Assembly (NCBI GenBank): GCA_965228975.1
Contig: OZ245851.1
Span: 3,286,001-3,350,000, forward strand
DNA length: 64,000 nt
Direction: 5' to 3'
DNA from: JAJFJD01 sp965228975
Lineage (GTDB): Bacteria; Pseudomonadota; Alphaproteobacteria; UBA8366
Shown: piece by piece, positions 42,840 to 52,123 of the stretch
Layout of the letters: the number at the start of each line of letters is the position of its first letter
How positions within the stretch are numbered: position 1 is the stretch's first letter
The notes under the pieces: model-generated
Database searches by the model: none
Told to the model about the DNA's origin: nothing
Seen by the model: only the letters and a program-made list of their open reading frames with translations
Translations under genes and position numbers: made by a program

Positions 42840-44924
42840 TTATCCCTCTATCTTCGAGAAATCGGCCACGTGATGCAGCGTGTTACCGATCTCGGACAGG
42901 ATGCGCAGGCGGTTCGCCCGAACATCCGGATCCTCCGTATTGACCGTAACCTGGTCAAAAAAAGCATCGACCGGCGCCCGCAAATCCGACATTGCGCTCA
43001 TTGCGCCGGTGAAATCTTCCACTTCCAGCGCGGCGGTCGCCGACGCCGACGCGGTCTCTAAAGCCCTATATAATGTCTCTTCCTCGTCCTGGGTGAACGC
43101 TTTCGGATTAGCGCCGCCGTTGTACGATTCCTTGTCTTTCTTCTCTTCGATCCGGACGATATTCGCCGCCCGCTTGTAGGCCACCAATAAGTTCGATCCG
43201 TCCTCGGTTCCCAGGAACCCGGCCAAGGCCTCGACCCGGGCAAGGAGACGGACCAAGTCATCCTCCCCGCCCAATGCGAAGACCGCCGTTATCAGATCAT
43301 GCCGAACCCCTTGCTCGCGCAGATGGACCTTGAGCCGGTCGGCGAAGAAATCGAGCAAATCGCCAAGCGTGTCATCGCGAGCCTCGGCGTAGGCCGACCC
43401 GGCGTTCTCCTGCGCCGACTCGAACACCTGACGCAGCGGAAGACGAATGTCGTTCTCGACCAGCAAGCGGATAACACCCAGCGCCGCCCGCCGGAGCGCG
43501 AACGGGTCGCGCGATCCGGTCGGTTTTTCGTCGATGAGCCAGAATGACACGAGCGTATCGATCTTATCGGCCAAGGCCAACGCCACGGATACCGGCGCGG
43601 TCGGACACCGGTCCCCCGGCCCTTGCGGCGCATAGTGCTCGGCGATCGCGTCGGCGACGTCGTCGTGCTCGCCGTCATGCTGCGCGTAATAACGGCCCAT
43701 GATGCCTTGCAGGTCGGGAAACTCCCCCACCATACCGGTCACCAGGTCGGCTTTGCACAGGCGGGCGGCCGACCGCACGCGGTCCTTGTCGGCGCCGGAT
43801 ATCCAATCCGCAATATCCGTCGCCAAGGCCTGAACCCGGTCGACCTTTTCGTCCAACGTGCCGAGCTTCGCGTGGAACACGATATCCTTCAGCGTAGGCG
43901 CGCAACTGGAAAGGCTGTGCTTGCGGTCCTGATCCCAGAAGAATTTCGCGTCGGCCAGCCGCGCCCGCAGCACACGCTCGTTCCCGGCGACGATCTGCGC
44001 CCCGCCATCGGCCGTCTTCATATTGGCGACGACACCGAACCGTGGCGCGAGGACGCCATCGGCATTCAGCAGGGAGAAATACTTTTGGTGCGACCGCATC
44101 GACGATGTCAGAACTTCCGCCGGCAAATCCATGAACTGTTGGTCGATATCACCCATCAGGACGACCGGCCATTCGACCAGACCGGCGACCTCGTCGAGCA
44201 ATCCCGGATCGTCCCGGACGGCGAGACCTTCGGCCTCCGCCGACGCCGCCAGACCAAGTTCGATCACGCCGCGCCGCTCCTGCCGGTCCAACATGACCTT
44301 GGCGGCGGCCAGTTTCGTTTTGTAGTCGGCAAACCCGGCCACCGTAAACATGTCCGGCGCCATGAAACGATGCCCGCAGGTCTGATCGGTGAAGGCAAGC
44401 GTCGCCCCCTGTAGGTCGAGCTGCCCGTCCAGCCGTTGGCCATCGAACACCGCCAATATCGAATGCAGCGGCCGCACCCAACGGAAACCGTTGCCCGCCC
44501 ATCGCATCGACTTGGCCCAACTGAGCGCATGGATGGCCTCCGCGATCAACCCCGGCAGAACCGCGGTCGTGGCCTCGCCCGTCTTCTCCGTCACGATGAA
44601 AAGGAAGGTGCCTTTCTCGGTCTCGCGTGTCTCGCATTCGTCGACCGATTTCAGCCCGGCGCTACCGAGGAACCCGGCGATCGCCTTTTCCGGCGCGTCG
44701 ACGCGCGGACCGCGCCGTTCCTCGCGCAAATCGGGCTGCTTATCGGGCAGACCGGTCACCGACAGGGCCAGCCGGCGCGGGGTCGAATGCGCTTCGGCGG
44801 TGTCGAAGGACAGACCTGCCCCCTTCAAGGCATCGGACACGAGACGCTTCAAATCGTCCGCCGCGCGTTTCTGCATGCGGGCGGGAATCTCTTCCGACAG
44901 AAGTTCGAGCAAAAGGTCGGGCAT
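42840..44924 (-). CDS. glyS: Glycyl-tRNA synthetase beta subunit
   Basis: A 694-aa subunit of the bacterial alpha2-beta2 glycyl-tRNA synthetase. It starts MPDLLLELLSEEIPARMQKRAADDL and has the family blocks TPRRLALSVTGLPDKQPD, FLFIVTEKTGEATTAVLPGLI and MRWAGNGFRWVRPLHSILAVFDG. The C-terminal part is the anticodon-binding helical domain. The ATG at 44924 overlaps the glyQ stop (TAATG). The two subunits are thus coupled. Confidence 0.97.
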   Translation of the reverse strand: MPDLLLELLSEEIPARMQKRAADDLKRLVSDALKGAGLSFDTAEAHSTPRRLALSVTGLPDKQPDLREERRGPRVDAPEKAIAGFLGSAGLKSVDECETRETEKGTFLFIVTEKTGEATTAVLPGLIAEAIHALSWAKSMRWAGNGFRWVRPLHSILAVFDGQRLDGQLDLQGATLAFTDQTCGHRFMAPDMFTVAGFADYKTKLAAAKVMLDRQERRGVIELGLAASAEAEGLAVRDDPGLLDEVAGLVEWPVVLMGDIDQQFMDLPAEVLTSSMRSHQKYFSLLNADGVLAPRFGVVANMKTADGGAQIVAGNERVLRARLADAKFFWDQDRKHSLSSCAPTLKDIVFHAKLGTLDEKVDRVQALATDIADWISGADKDRVRSAARLCKADLVTGMVGEFPDLQGIMGRYYAQHDGEHDDVADAIAEHYAPQGPGDRCPTAPVSVALALADKIDTLVSFWLIDEKPTGSRDPFALRRAALGVIRLLVENDIRLPLRQVFESAQENAGSAYAEARDDTLGDLLDFFADRLKVHLREQGVRHDLITAVFALGGEDDLVRLLARVEALAGFLGTEDGSNLLVAYKRAANIVRIEEKKDKESYNGGANPKAFTQDEEETLYRALETASASATAALEVEDFTGAMSAMSDLRAPVDAFFDQVTVNTEDPDVRANRLRILSEIGNTLHHVADFSKIEG

Positions 44925-45802
44925 TACAAATGCCCCTGGCTGCGCAGCCAGCCTTCGCAACAGGCCTTGGCCAAATCGCGGACCCGCAGGATATAGGACT
45001 GCCGCTCGGTCACGCTGATCACGCCCCGCGCATCCAGCAGGTTGAACAGATGGCTCGCCTTCAGGCAGTGGTCATAGGCCGGCAAGGGCACATTCGCCTC
45101 GATCAGCGACTGGCATTCCGACTCCGCATCCTTGAAATGCCGGAAAAGCATCTCGGTATCCGCATGTTCGAAGTTATAGGCCGAGTATTGCCGTTCCGCC
45201 TCGAGATAGACATCGCCGTAGCTCTTGCCACCTTGCTCCGCCGGAACGCCATCCCAGTCCAGGTCGAAGACATTTTCGACGCCTTGCACATACATCGCGA
45301 GCCGTTCGAGGCCATAGGTCAACTCGGTGCTGACGGGATTGCAATCGAACCCGCCGACCTGCTGAAAATAGGTGAACTGGCTCACTTCCATGCCGTCGCA
45401 CCAGACTTCCCAGCCAAGGCCCCACGCCCCCAATGTCGGGCTTTCCCAATCGTCCTCGACGAAACGGATGTCATGCGCCATCGGGTCGATCCCGAGCGCC
45501 CGCAGACTGTCCAGATACAGTTCCTGACTGTCCTCCGGCGACGGCTTGAGAATTACCTGAAACTGGTAGTAATGCTGCAATCGGTTGGGGTTTTCACCGT
45601 AACGACCATCGGTCGGCCGACGGGAGGGCTGCACATAGGCGGTCTTCCAGGTTTCCGGCCCAAGCGACCGCAGCGTGGTGGCCCAATGGAAGGTACCCGC
45701 GCCCACCTCCATGTCGTATGGCTGCAATATCACACAGCCCCGCGCAGCCCAAAATTGCTGCAGGGTCAGAATCAGTGCTTGAAAGTTATTGTCGGAGGCC
45801 AT
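44924..45802 (-). CDS. glyQ: Glycyl-tRNA synthetase alpha subunit
   Basis: A 292-aa class II aminoacyl-tRNA synthetase catalytic subunit: FQALILTLQQFWAARGCVILQPYDMEVGAGTFHWATTLRSLGPE, AYVQPSRRPTDGRYGENPNRLQHYYQFQVILKPSP and TYGLERLAMYVQ. I chose the ATG at 45802, which gives the normal N-terminus; the frame is open to 45871. It is co-transcribed with glyS and ppdK. Confidence 0.97.
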   Translation of the reverse strand: MASDNNFQALILTLQQFWAARGCVILQPYDMEVGAGTFHWATTLRSLGPETWKTAYVQPSRRPTDGRYGENPNRLQHYYQFQVILKPSPEDSQELYLDSLRALGIDPMAHDIRFVEDDWESPTLGAWGLGWEVWCDGMEVSQFTYFQQVGGFDCNPVSTELTYGLERLAMYVQGVENVFDLDWDGVPAEQGGKSYGDVYLEAERQYSAYNFEHADTEMLFRHFKDAESECQSLIEANVPLPAYDHCLKASHLFNLLDARGVISVTERQSYILRVRDLAKACCEGWLRSQGHL

Positions 45803-45867
45803 TGCTCGGCCTGTTGTCGAACCGCCCGGATTGTTGCGGCGCAACATACTCAGCGCCCGGGGGTGGG

Positions 45868-46098
45868 TCAATACGGACTACCGCATTCCCCGCATTGGGT
45901 CGCGCCGGTATCGACGGCGTAAGTGCCGCAAGACGAGCACTTAATCATTTTATCAATGGTTTCAGTCTTTTGTGACTTGTTCTCCGCCGCCTCGCGCGCG
46001 CGGTTCTGGTTCAACCGATTGACGAATTTATAGCCGTACCACACCGCCGCGACGATTGCCGCGAGCACAATGATCTTACCAATGCCGAATCCGAACAT
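45868..46098 (-). CDS. Small membrane-anchored zinc-ribbon protein
   Basis: A 76-aa protein with one N-terminal helix (IGKIIVLAAIVAAVWYGYKFV) and a C-terminal zinc ribbon formed by C54XXC57 and C69XXC72. Short proteins of this design commonly precede glyQ or the S49 gene in related genomes, as far as I recall, but their function is unknown. It lies 53 bp after the S49 gene and 65 bp before glyQ on the same strand. Confidence 0.75.
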   Translation of the reverse strand: MFGFGIGKIIVLAAIVAAVWYGYKFVNRLNQNRAREAAENKSQKTETIDKMIKCSSCGTYAVDTGATQCGECGSPY

Positions 46099-46151
46099 GT
46101 CGCTATTCTAGCGGCATTCGGCGCATGAACCCAGCGCCGAGCCGATTTGCC

Positions 46152-47027
46152 CTAAAGGCCATACCGATTCCAGAGCGCGCGCTCCTCGACGACGCCCACC
46201 ACGTCACGGGCCCATCGGTCGGCACGGTTGTCCATTCCGAACTTGCGCTGCAGCCAACTGCGCGGCTGCGTCACCAGACGCAAGCTCACTTTTTCACCAT
46301 AAACTTCCCGCATTTTGCTCCGCAGGTCGGCGATCCCATCGACGAGTCCCATGTCGACTGCCGCGCGGCCGGTCCAGAAATCGCCTGAAAACAAGGTCTT
46401 TTCCGCGCCGGTCAGCTTTTCGCCCCGGCGTTCCTGGACGTAGTCCTTGAATTGCTCGTGCAAATCCTTCTGCAAAACTTTCAGGTGGCGAATATCCTTG
46501 GGATCTTCCGGCCGGAACGGGTCAAGCTGAGCCTTCCGGTCGCCGGCGGAATAGACGCGGCGCTCGACGCCAAGCTTTTCGATCAAGCCGGTGAAGCCGA
46601 ACCCGGCGGAAATCACGCCGATCGATCCTACGACGGACGCGCCGTCCGCGTAGATCTCATCGGCGGCGCAGGCTAGCCAGTAGCCGCCGGACGCGGCGAC
46701 ATCCTCGCAAAATGCGTAGACCGGCACCTCCTTCTCTTCCGCCAGGGCCCGGATACGGCCCGCAATCAACGAGGATTGAACCGGCGAGCCACCCGGCGAG
46801 TTGATCGCGAGCGCCACCGCCTTGAGCCGCGGCAGCTTGAAGGCTTTTTCGATCGGTTCCGCGAGTTCCGACAACGCGAGGCCACCGCGCCGCATCGATC
46901 CCATTTGGCCGATCACGCCGGACAGCCGCAGCACGGCGACGGTCGGCGTGTGTTCCAATCGATCGGCCAGGCGCTGCCCGATCAAGGGCACGCGCGTGAG
47001 CCATCCGTTTTTCTTGCTATCAGTCAT
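46152..47027 (-). CDS. S49-family serine peptidase (SppA-like)
   Basis: A 291-aa short-form signal-peptide peptidase A homologue. The fold blocks are VAVLRLSGVIG, AVALAINSPGGSPVQSSLIAGRIRALA and PVYAFCEDVAASGGYWLACAADEIYADGASVVGSIGVISAGFGF. The nucleophile is the Ser in VVGSIGVI and the general base is the Lys in DRKAQLDPF. There is no clear signal anchor; the protein may be peripheral or cytoplasmic. Confidence 0.9.
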   Translation of the reverse strand: MTDSKKNGWLTRVPLIGQRLADRLEHTPTVAVLRLSGVIGQMGSMRRGGLALSELAEPIEKAFKLPRLKAVALAINSPGGSPVQSSLIAGRIRALAEEKEVPVYAFCEDVAASGGYWLACAADEIYADGASVVGSIGVISAGFGFTGLIEKLGVERRVYSAGDRKAQLDPFRPEDPKDIRHLKVLQKDLHEQFKDYVQERRGEKLTGAEKTLFSGDFWTGRAAVDMGLVDGIADLRSKMREVYGEKVSLRLVTQPRSWLQRKFGMDNRADRWARDVVGVVEERALWNRYGL

Positions 47028-47074
47028 CGCCGCTTAATGTGCGGTCGCCAACCGGGTTTGCCAAGGGGGTCGGC

Positions 47075-48034
47075 CTAAATTGCCAGCGGCTGTCCCAGGC
47101 GCAGGATCGCGTCCGCCGCATCGCTATACTCATCGCCGTCGTGCAAAATAAGCCCTGCGGACAGCCGCATCGGCCCGTTTGCCCCTTTGCGCGCCCGCAC
47201 GATAACCCGGCGCGCGTCGCGCGGGACGCCGTCCGCATCCGCCCTCGGCCAGATGGGGAAAACGACGATGTCGCCCGCACGTCCTTGTAACAGCGTCAGA
47301 ATTTCATCGAGGCGGTCAGCCCGATGGACCATCGTCAGGCAGCCCCTCAGCGCCGCCATCTCCAGACAGAAGGCGATCCAGTCCGTCAGGGCGGCATCGC
47401 CCTCCACCGTGGACGCGACGTCCGCCGGCGGCGTTCGAAGGTCCGCACGGTCGACCGGCAGATAGGGCGGATTCGCCATGACCTCGTCGAAACTGCCCGG
47501 CTCCAGCGCCGGCGGAGGATTCAGCAGGCTACCGATATGGACGGTGACCCGGTCTTCCATGCCGTTCAAGCGCACGTTTTCCATGGCCAGATGCGCCATC
47601 TCCGGCTGCAGCTCCAGACCCACGACCTCGGCGCCGCTGGCCCGTTCGGCATAGCACAGCGCCGCAGCGCCGGTGCCGCACCCGACATCCAAGACCCTGG
47701 ACGCCGACGCCGGTACGGCCGCCGCCAACAGAACCGGGTCCACGGCGGCGCGGTAGCCGTTTTCGGGCTGCAACAGCGTGATCCGTCCACCCAAGAGGCC
47801 GTCGGTCGCGCCCTCGGGGCGTTTACCGTCGAGTTCACCGGCTTCTTCCAGCACCCGAACGGCAGCGGGATAATCTTCGTCGGACACGGCCAACCGGCGC
47901 GGAATGGCGTTGGCCGATCCTTCCAGTACGCTCATGTGGCTGTCCAGGACGACGGCGTGGATATTGCTCTCGGCCAAGAGCGCCTGAACCCAGGACAACC
48001 GCACCAGATTGGTGGTTCTTAACAGTTCGCGCAT
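47075..48034 (-). CDS. DUF2007-tRNA1(Val) methyltransferase (TrmN6-like) fusion
   Basis: A 319-aa protein in two parts. Residues 1-67 are a DUF2007 module (MRELLRTTNLVRLSWVQALLAESNIHAVVLDSHMSVLEG...RRLAVSDEDYPAAVRVLEEA). Residues 80-319 are a Rossmann methyltransferase with VLDVGCGTG at 114-122 and the N6-adenine type motif NPPY at 188-191. TrmN6 methylates A37 of tRNA-Val in E. coli. The two are commonly separate neighbouring genes. The joining segment is LDGKRPEGATDG, with no stop or start between. Divergent from the polyprenyl synthase gene. Confidence 0.85.
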   Translation of the reverse strand: MRELLRTTNLVRLSWVQALLAESNIHAVVLDSHMSVLEGSANAIPRRLAVSDEDYPAAVRVLEEAGELDGKRPEGATDGLLGGRITLLQPENGYRAAVDPVLLAAAVPASASRVLDVGCGTGAAALCYAERASGAEVVGLELQPEMAHLAMENVRLNGMEDRVTVHIGSLLNPPPALEPGSFDEVMANPPYLPVDRADLRTPPADVASTVEGDAALTDWIAFCLEMAALRGCLTMVHRADRLDEILTLLQGRAGDIVVFPIWPRADADGVPRDARRVIVRARKGANGPMRLSAGLILHDGDEYSDAADAILRLGQPLAI

Positions 48035-48070
48035 ACGACCCCTGCGGTTTTTTGTCCTTCTGGCGGCGAC

Positions 48071-48098
48071 TTGACGCTTAGGAGCGTTAGACTATGCT
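48071..48098 (+). promoter_or_regulatory. Candidate sigma-70 promoter for the polyprenyl synthase gene
   Basis: TTGACG at 48071-48076 and TATGCT at 48093-48098 are separated by 16 bp, and the gene starts 38 bp downstream. It is the clearest -35/-10 pair in the 102-bp divergent gap. Confidence 0.4.
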
Positions 48099-48136
48099 CC
48101 CTCCTACCCCTTACGAGTCTCCAAGGGTGGGAGTAT

Positions 48137-49162
48137 ATGACCGTGGGAACCGTCCTAAGCCTGGAATCAACCCGGCAAGAACAAAAACCAAGCCTGGATT
48201 CAATCCATTCTCTTGTCGGCGATGACCTGAAGAAAGTCAATCAGGTGATCGTGGACAACATGCAGAGCCCTGTGGCCCTCATTCCACAGCTTGCGGGCCA
48301 TCTGGTGGCGGCGGGCGGCAAACGGCTACGGCCGGTCCTGACCTTGGCGGCGTCGCAGCTCTGCGGCTATTCGGGCGACCGGCAGGTCGCATTGGCGGCC
48401 TGCGTCGAGTTCATCCACACTGCAACCCTGCTTCATGACGACGTGGTGGACGAGTCCATGCTCCGCCGCGGTCGCGACAGCGCCAACGCGTTGTGGGGCA
48501 ACCAGTCCTCGGTCCTGGTCGGCGATTTCCTTTTCTCCCGCGCGTTCGAACTGATGGTCGCGGATGGGTCGCTCGACGTGCTCGCGATTCTGTCCCGCGC
48601 CTCCTCGGTCATCGCCGAGGGCGAGGTGCTGCAATTGATGACGACCAACGACACGTCGACCAGCGAAGAAGCCTATCTGGACGTTATCCGCGCCAAGACG
48701 GCCACCCTGTTCGCCGCGGCGGCGCGCATCGGCGCGGTCATCGCCGACCGCCCGAAGGCCGAGGAAGAGGCGCTCGAAAGCTACGGCATGAATCTCGGCA
48801 TCGCTTTCCAGCTTATCGACGACGTGCTCGACTATTCGGCGTCGCAGGCGAAGCTGGGCAAGACCGTCGGCGACGATTTCCGCGAGGGCAAGATCAGCCT
48901 GCCGGTCGTCCTGGCCTGGCGGCGCGGCAACGATGCGGAGCGCGATTTCTGGCGCCGCACGCTGGAGAACCTGGAGCAGGAAGACAGCGATCTCGACTAC
49001 GCGGTCGAACTGATGGAGAAGCGCGGCGCGCTGCGCGATACCGTCGCCCGCGCCCGCCACTACGGCGCGATCGCCCGCGACGCGCTCGGCATCTTCCCGG
49101 ATTCAGAGGTCAAGAGCGCCATGGCCGAAGCCATCGACTTCGCCATCGAGCGCGCACATTAG
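48137..49162 (+). CDS. Long-chain polyprenyl diphosphate synthase (ubiquinone side chain)
   Basis: A 341-aa trans-prenyltransferase. The first aspartate-rich motif is DDVVD at 101-105 (LLHDDVVDES) and the second is IDDVLDYS. GGKRLRP and the absence of bulky residues just before the first DDXXD point to a long product, octa- or decaprenyl, for the quinone tail. GGGAG precedes the ATG at 48137; upstream in-frame starts are not supported. Confidence 0.94.
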   Translation: MTVGTVLSLESTRQEQKPSLDSIHSLVGDDLKKVNQVIVDNMQSPVALIPQLAGHLVAAGGKRLRPVLTLAASQLCGYSGDRQVALAACVEFIHTATLLHDDVVDESMLRRGRDSANALWGNQSSVLVGDFLFSRAFELMVADGSLDVLAILSRASSVIAEGEVLQLMTTNDTSTSEEAYLDVIRAKTATLFAAAARIGAVIADRPKAEEEALESYGMNLGIAFQLIDDVLDYSASQAKLGKTVGDDFREGKISLPVVLAWRRGNDAERDFWRRTLENLEQEDSDLDYAVELMEKRGALRDTVARARHYGAIARDALGIFPDSEVKSAMAEAIDFAIERAH

Positions 49163-49182
49163 GCTAGGCGGTCGTATCCTCC

Positions 49183-50004
49183 CTACAGCATCGCCAATTC
49201 CGCGTTGACGAGATCGGTCACCAGCAGGTGGTTCGGTTTGTGGGTGATCATGAAGGGCGGTTTGGCTGCTTCGACGACTGCCTGCGGCGTGACCCCGCAT
49301 GCCCAGAACACCGGCACCTCGCCCTTGTGGATCGGCACCGGCCCGCCGTAGTCCACCGTGTCGATGTCCTCGATGCCGATGTCTTCGGGCGCGCCGAAAT
49401 GCACGGGCGCGCCGTGTACATTGGGGAAGCGCGAGGTGATCTGGATGGCGCGGATCGCGTCCTTCGGCAGCATCGGCCGCATGCTGACCACCAACGGGCC
49501 ATGAAACCGCCCCGCCGGTGTGCAGGGAATGTTGGTCTTGTAGATCGGACATTCGATATCGAGGTCGAGATGACGGACCGGCACGCCGGAATCCACCAGC
49601 GCCTCCTCGAAAGAGAACGAGCAGCCGATGACGAAGGCGACCAGGTCGTCGCGCCAGTAATTCGAGATATCGGTCGTCTCGTCGATCTCCGACCCGTTCT
49701 CGAAAACGCGGTAGCGCGGCACATCGGTGCGAATGTCCACCGGATCGCCGAGTTCGGCCAACACCGGGTCTCCGGGATCGGAGACGGCCAGCACCGGGCA
49801 GGGTTTGGGATTGCGGCGGCAGAAATTCAGAAACTCATGTGCCCAGTCCGCGGGTAGGATCGCCACGTTGCCTTGAACGCTGCCGGGCGAGATGCCGGCG
49901 GTCTGTCCATCGAAACCGCCGCTTCGCGCCTCGGCGCGAACGGTGCGGGCACGCTCGCGGATGGCATCCAGGGAACCCGATTGTTCAACGACTCGATCCA
50001 ACAT
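49183..50004 (-). CDS. DUF1445 / D-glutamate cyclase-family putative hydro-lyase
   Basis: A 273-aa protein of family PF07286: AGISPGSVQGNVAILPADWAHEFLNFCRRNPKPCPVLAVSDPGDP, FVIGCSFSFEEAL and YKTNIPCTPAGRFHGPLVVSMRP, then HKGEVPVFWACGVTPQAVVEAAKPPFMITHKP. The mammalian relative converts D-glutamate to 5-oxo-D-proline; bacterial members are annotated putative hydro-lyases. It lies 28 bp after hyuA in the dpaL-hyuB-hyuA operon, where an oxoprolinase-type partner makes the D-glutamate link plausible. Confidence 0.88.
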   Translation of the reverse strand: MLDRVVEQSGSLDAIRERARTVRAEARSGGFDGQTAGISPGSVQGNVAILPADWAHEFLNFCRRNPKPCPVLAVSDPGDPVLAELGDPVDIRTDVPRYRVFENGSEIDETTDISNYWRDDLVAFVIGCSFSFEEALVDSGVPVRHLDLDIECPIYKTNIPCTPAGRFHGPLVVSMRPMLPKDAIRAIQITSRFPNVHGAPVHFGAPEDIGIEDIDTVDYGGPVPIHKGEVPVFWACGVTPQAVVEAAKPPFMITHKPNHLLVTDLVNAELAML

Positions 50005-50032
50005 GTTTCGTTCCTCGCCTGCTTTGGCGGCG

Positions 50033-52123
50033 CTAACCGCCCAAGGTGATCAGGATATTCCCATAGCTGTCCAGGCTCGCCGTGGCCCCCGGCGGTACCA
50101 GACAGGTGGAATCGTATTCCTCGACGATGCACGGCCCTTCGACCGGAGCAACCAGGGACGACCGGGTTCGGATCGGCGTTTCGAGCCATCCGACCTCCGG
50201 CCCGAAATAGGCCTGGCGCGGCGCCCCGACCGTCACTTCGCGCGCCGCATCCGAATAGGTGCCGTGGGCACGGCGGCCTGCCGGCACACCCTTGCCGACG
50301 ACCTGCGCGTTGACCAGCTCGACCGGCTCATCGCTGCCCGCCCGATGGCCGTAAGTCCGTTCATGCTCGTCGCCGAACGCCACCTCCAGCGTGCGCAGCG
50401 CGTCCGTGTCCAGCGGCCCGTCGGGCAACGGAACGCTCAACTCGTAGATCTGCCCCTTGTAATGCAGGTTGGCCGACCGCTCGCAGGTCGTATCGGCAAG
50501 ATCGAATCCGTCGGCAGAGAGTTGGGCGCGCGCCTGGGTCTCAAGCTCGTCGAAGACGGCGGCGAGCTGGTCCGGGTCGGCCTCGCGCAGCAGAGTGCGA
50601 ACGGTCCGGGAATAGTGATGCTCGACGTCGGCATAGAGCAGCCCGAAAGCGGAAAACAATCCGGCCTGCGGCGGCACCACGATGCGCGTCATGCCGAGTG
50701 CCTCGGCCATCCCGGCCGCGAAGAGCGCCCCGTTTCCGCCGAAGGGCAGCATGACCGCCTGCCGGGGATCGCGCCCGCGCTCGCTCGAGACAGCCCGGAT
50801 CGCGCGGATCATGTTGGAGATCGCGATCTGCCGTGCGCCATACGCCGCATGTGCGAGGTCGAGCCCCATCGGCCCGGCGATGACGCGTTCGAAAGCCTCT
50901 CGCGCCTTCTTCGCGTTCAGCGGTACTTCGCCGCCGCACAGATGAGCTGGGTTCAAATACCCCAGGATGACGTTCGCATCGGTTACGGTCGGGTCTTCGC
51001 CGCCCTGATCGTAGCAGACGGGCCCGGGTTCCGCCCCCGCGCTTTCGGGACCGATGCGGAGTGCGCCGCCCGGGTCAATCCAGACGATGGACCCGCCGCC
51101 GGCGCCCACCTCGGCCAAGTCGATCGCCGGCACCTTCAGCAGATATCCCGCGCCGGTCAGCAAGCGCGATCCGATCATGATGCCGCCGCCGACGGAGTAT
51201 TCCTGCGACCGGGTATAGGCCCCGTTCTCGATCAAAGACGCCTTCGCCGTGGTGCCGCCCATGTCGAAGCTGACCACGTCGCTGTGACCGGTCCGCAGCG
51301 CCACCGCATGCGCGCCGACGACACCTCCCGCCGGGCCGGATTCAACGATGTTGACGGGCTTGCGCGCGGCCTCGGCCGCCGGGGTCAGTCCGCCGTTGGA
51401 TTGCATCAGCAGAACCGGCGCCGCGATATCCTTCGCTTCGAAATTTTCCTGCAACGATTCAAGATACTTGGACACGATGGGGAGGATGTAGGCGTTCACC
51501 ACCGTGGTCGAGGTCCGCTCGTATTCCTTGATCTCCGGCAGGATGTCGAAGCTGATGCAATAGGGCAGGCCCGGCGCCTTCGCCTCGACCGCCTCGGCCA
51601 GAAGCTTCTCGTGCACCGGATTGGCGTAGGAGTTGAGCAGGCAGACGGCGATCGCCTCGACGCCCTGATCGACTAGTTTCGATACTGCCGCCTCCGCGTC
51701 CTCGCGCGTCAGTGCCTGTTCCACGTTGCCTTTGGCGTCGATGCGTTCGGGAACGGTGACGCGCAGATAGCGCTCGACCAGCGGCGGCGGCTTCACCCAT
51801 TCCAGGTCATAGAGCCGGGGCATCCGCAGGTTCCTGATCTCGAGGATATCGCGGAAACCATCGGTGCCGATCAATCCCACCTTCGCGCCTTTGAGTTCCA
51901 GAATCGCATTCGAGGCGACGGTCGTTCCGTGCATCACCTCCTGGATTTCGTCGGGCGCAATCCCAGCATTGTCGAACAGCTCGGCGAGCCCCTCGACGAT
52001 GGCCGTCGCGTAGTTCGAAACACTGGAGGAAATCTTCTTCGTGACCAGCCGCCCTTCGGCGTTGATCAGTACAATGTCGGTAAAGGTACCCCCGATATCC
52101 ACGCCGACGCGGAATCCTGTCAT
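50033..52123 (-). CDS. hyuA: Hydantoinase/oxoprolinase family subunit A
   Basis: A 696-aa ATP-dependent ring-opening enzyme subunit. The N-terminal ATPase-like domain is RVGVDIGGTFTDIVLINAEG, with HGTTVASNAILELKGAKVGLI and VNIVESGPAGGVVGAHAVAL. It pairs with HyuB to hydrolyse N-methylhydantoin, 5-oxoproline or similar cyclic amides. The ATG at 52123 overlaps the hyuB stop as ATGA. Confidence 0.93.
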   Translation of the reverse strand: MTGFRVGVDIGGTFTDIVLINAEGRLVTKKISSSVSNYATAIVEGLAELFDNAGIAPDEIQEVMHGTTVASNAILELKGAKVGLIGTDGFRDILEIRNLRMPRLYDLEWVKPPPLVERYLRVTVPERIDAKGNVEQALTREDAEAAVSKLVDQGVEAIAVCLLNSYANPVHEKLLAEAVEAKAPGLPYCISFDILPEIKEYERTSTTVVNAYILPIVSKYLESLQENFEAKDIAAPVLLMQSNGGLTPAAEAARKPVNIVESGPAGGVVGAHAVALRTGHSDVVSFDMGGTTAKASLIENGAYTRSQEYSVGGGIMIGSRLLTGAGYLLKVPAIDLAEVGAGGGSIVWIDPGGALRIGPESAGAEPGPVCYDQGGEDPTVTDANVILGYLNPAHLCGGEVPLNAKKAREAFERVIAGPMGLDLAHAAYGARQIAISNMIRAIRAVSSERGRDPRQAVMLPFGGNGALFAAGMAEALGMTRIVVPPQAGLFSAFGLLYADVEHHYSRTVRTLLREADPDQLAAVFDELETQARAQLSADGFDLADTTCERSANLHYKGQIYELSVPLPDGPLDTDALRTLEVAFGDEHERTYGHRAGSDEPVELVNAQVVGKGVPAGRRAHGTYSDAAREVTVGAPRQAYFGPEVGWLETPIRTRSSLVAPVEGPCIVEEYDSTCLVPPGATASLDSYGNILITLGG

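Noticed and set aside
45803..45867. Glycine riboswitch or T-box before glyQ
   Set aside because: The gap is only 65 bp and shows no conserved aptamer core.
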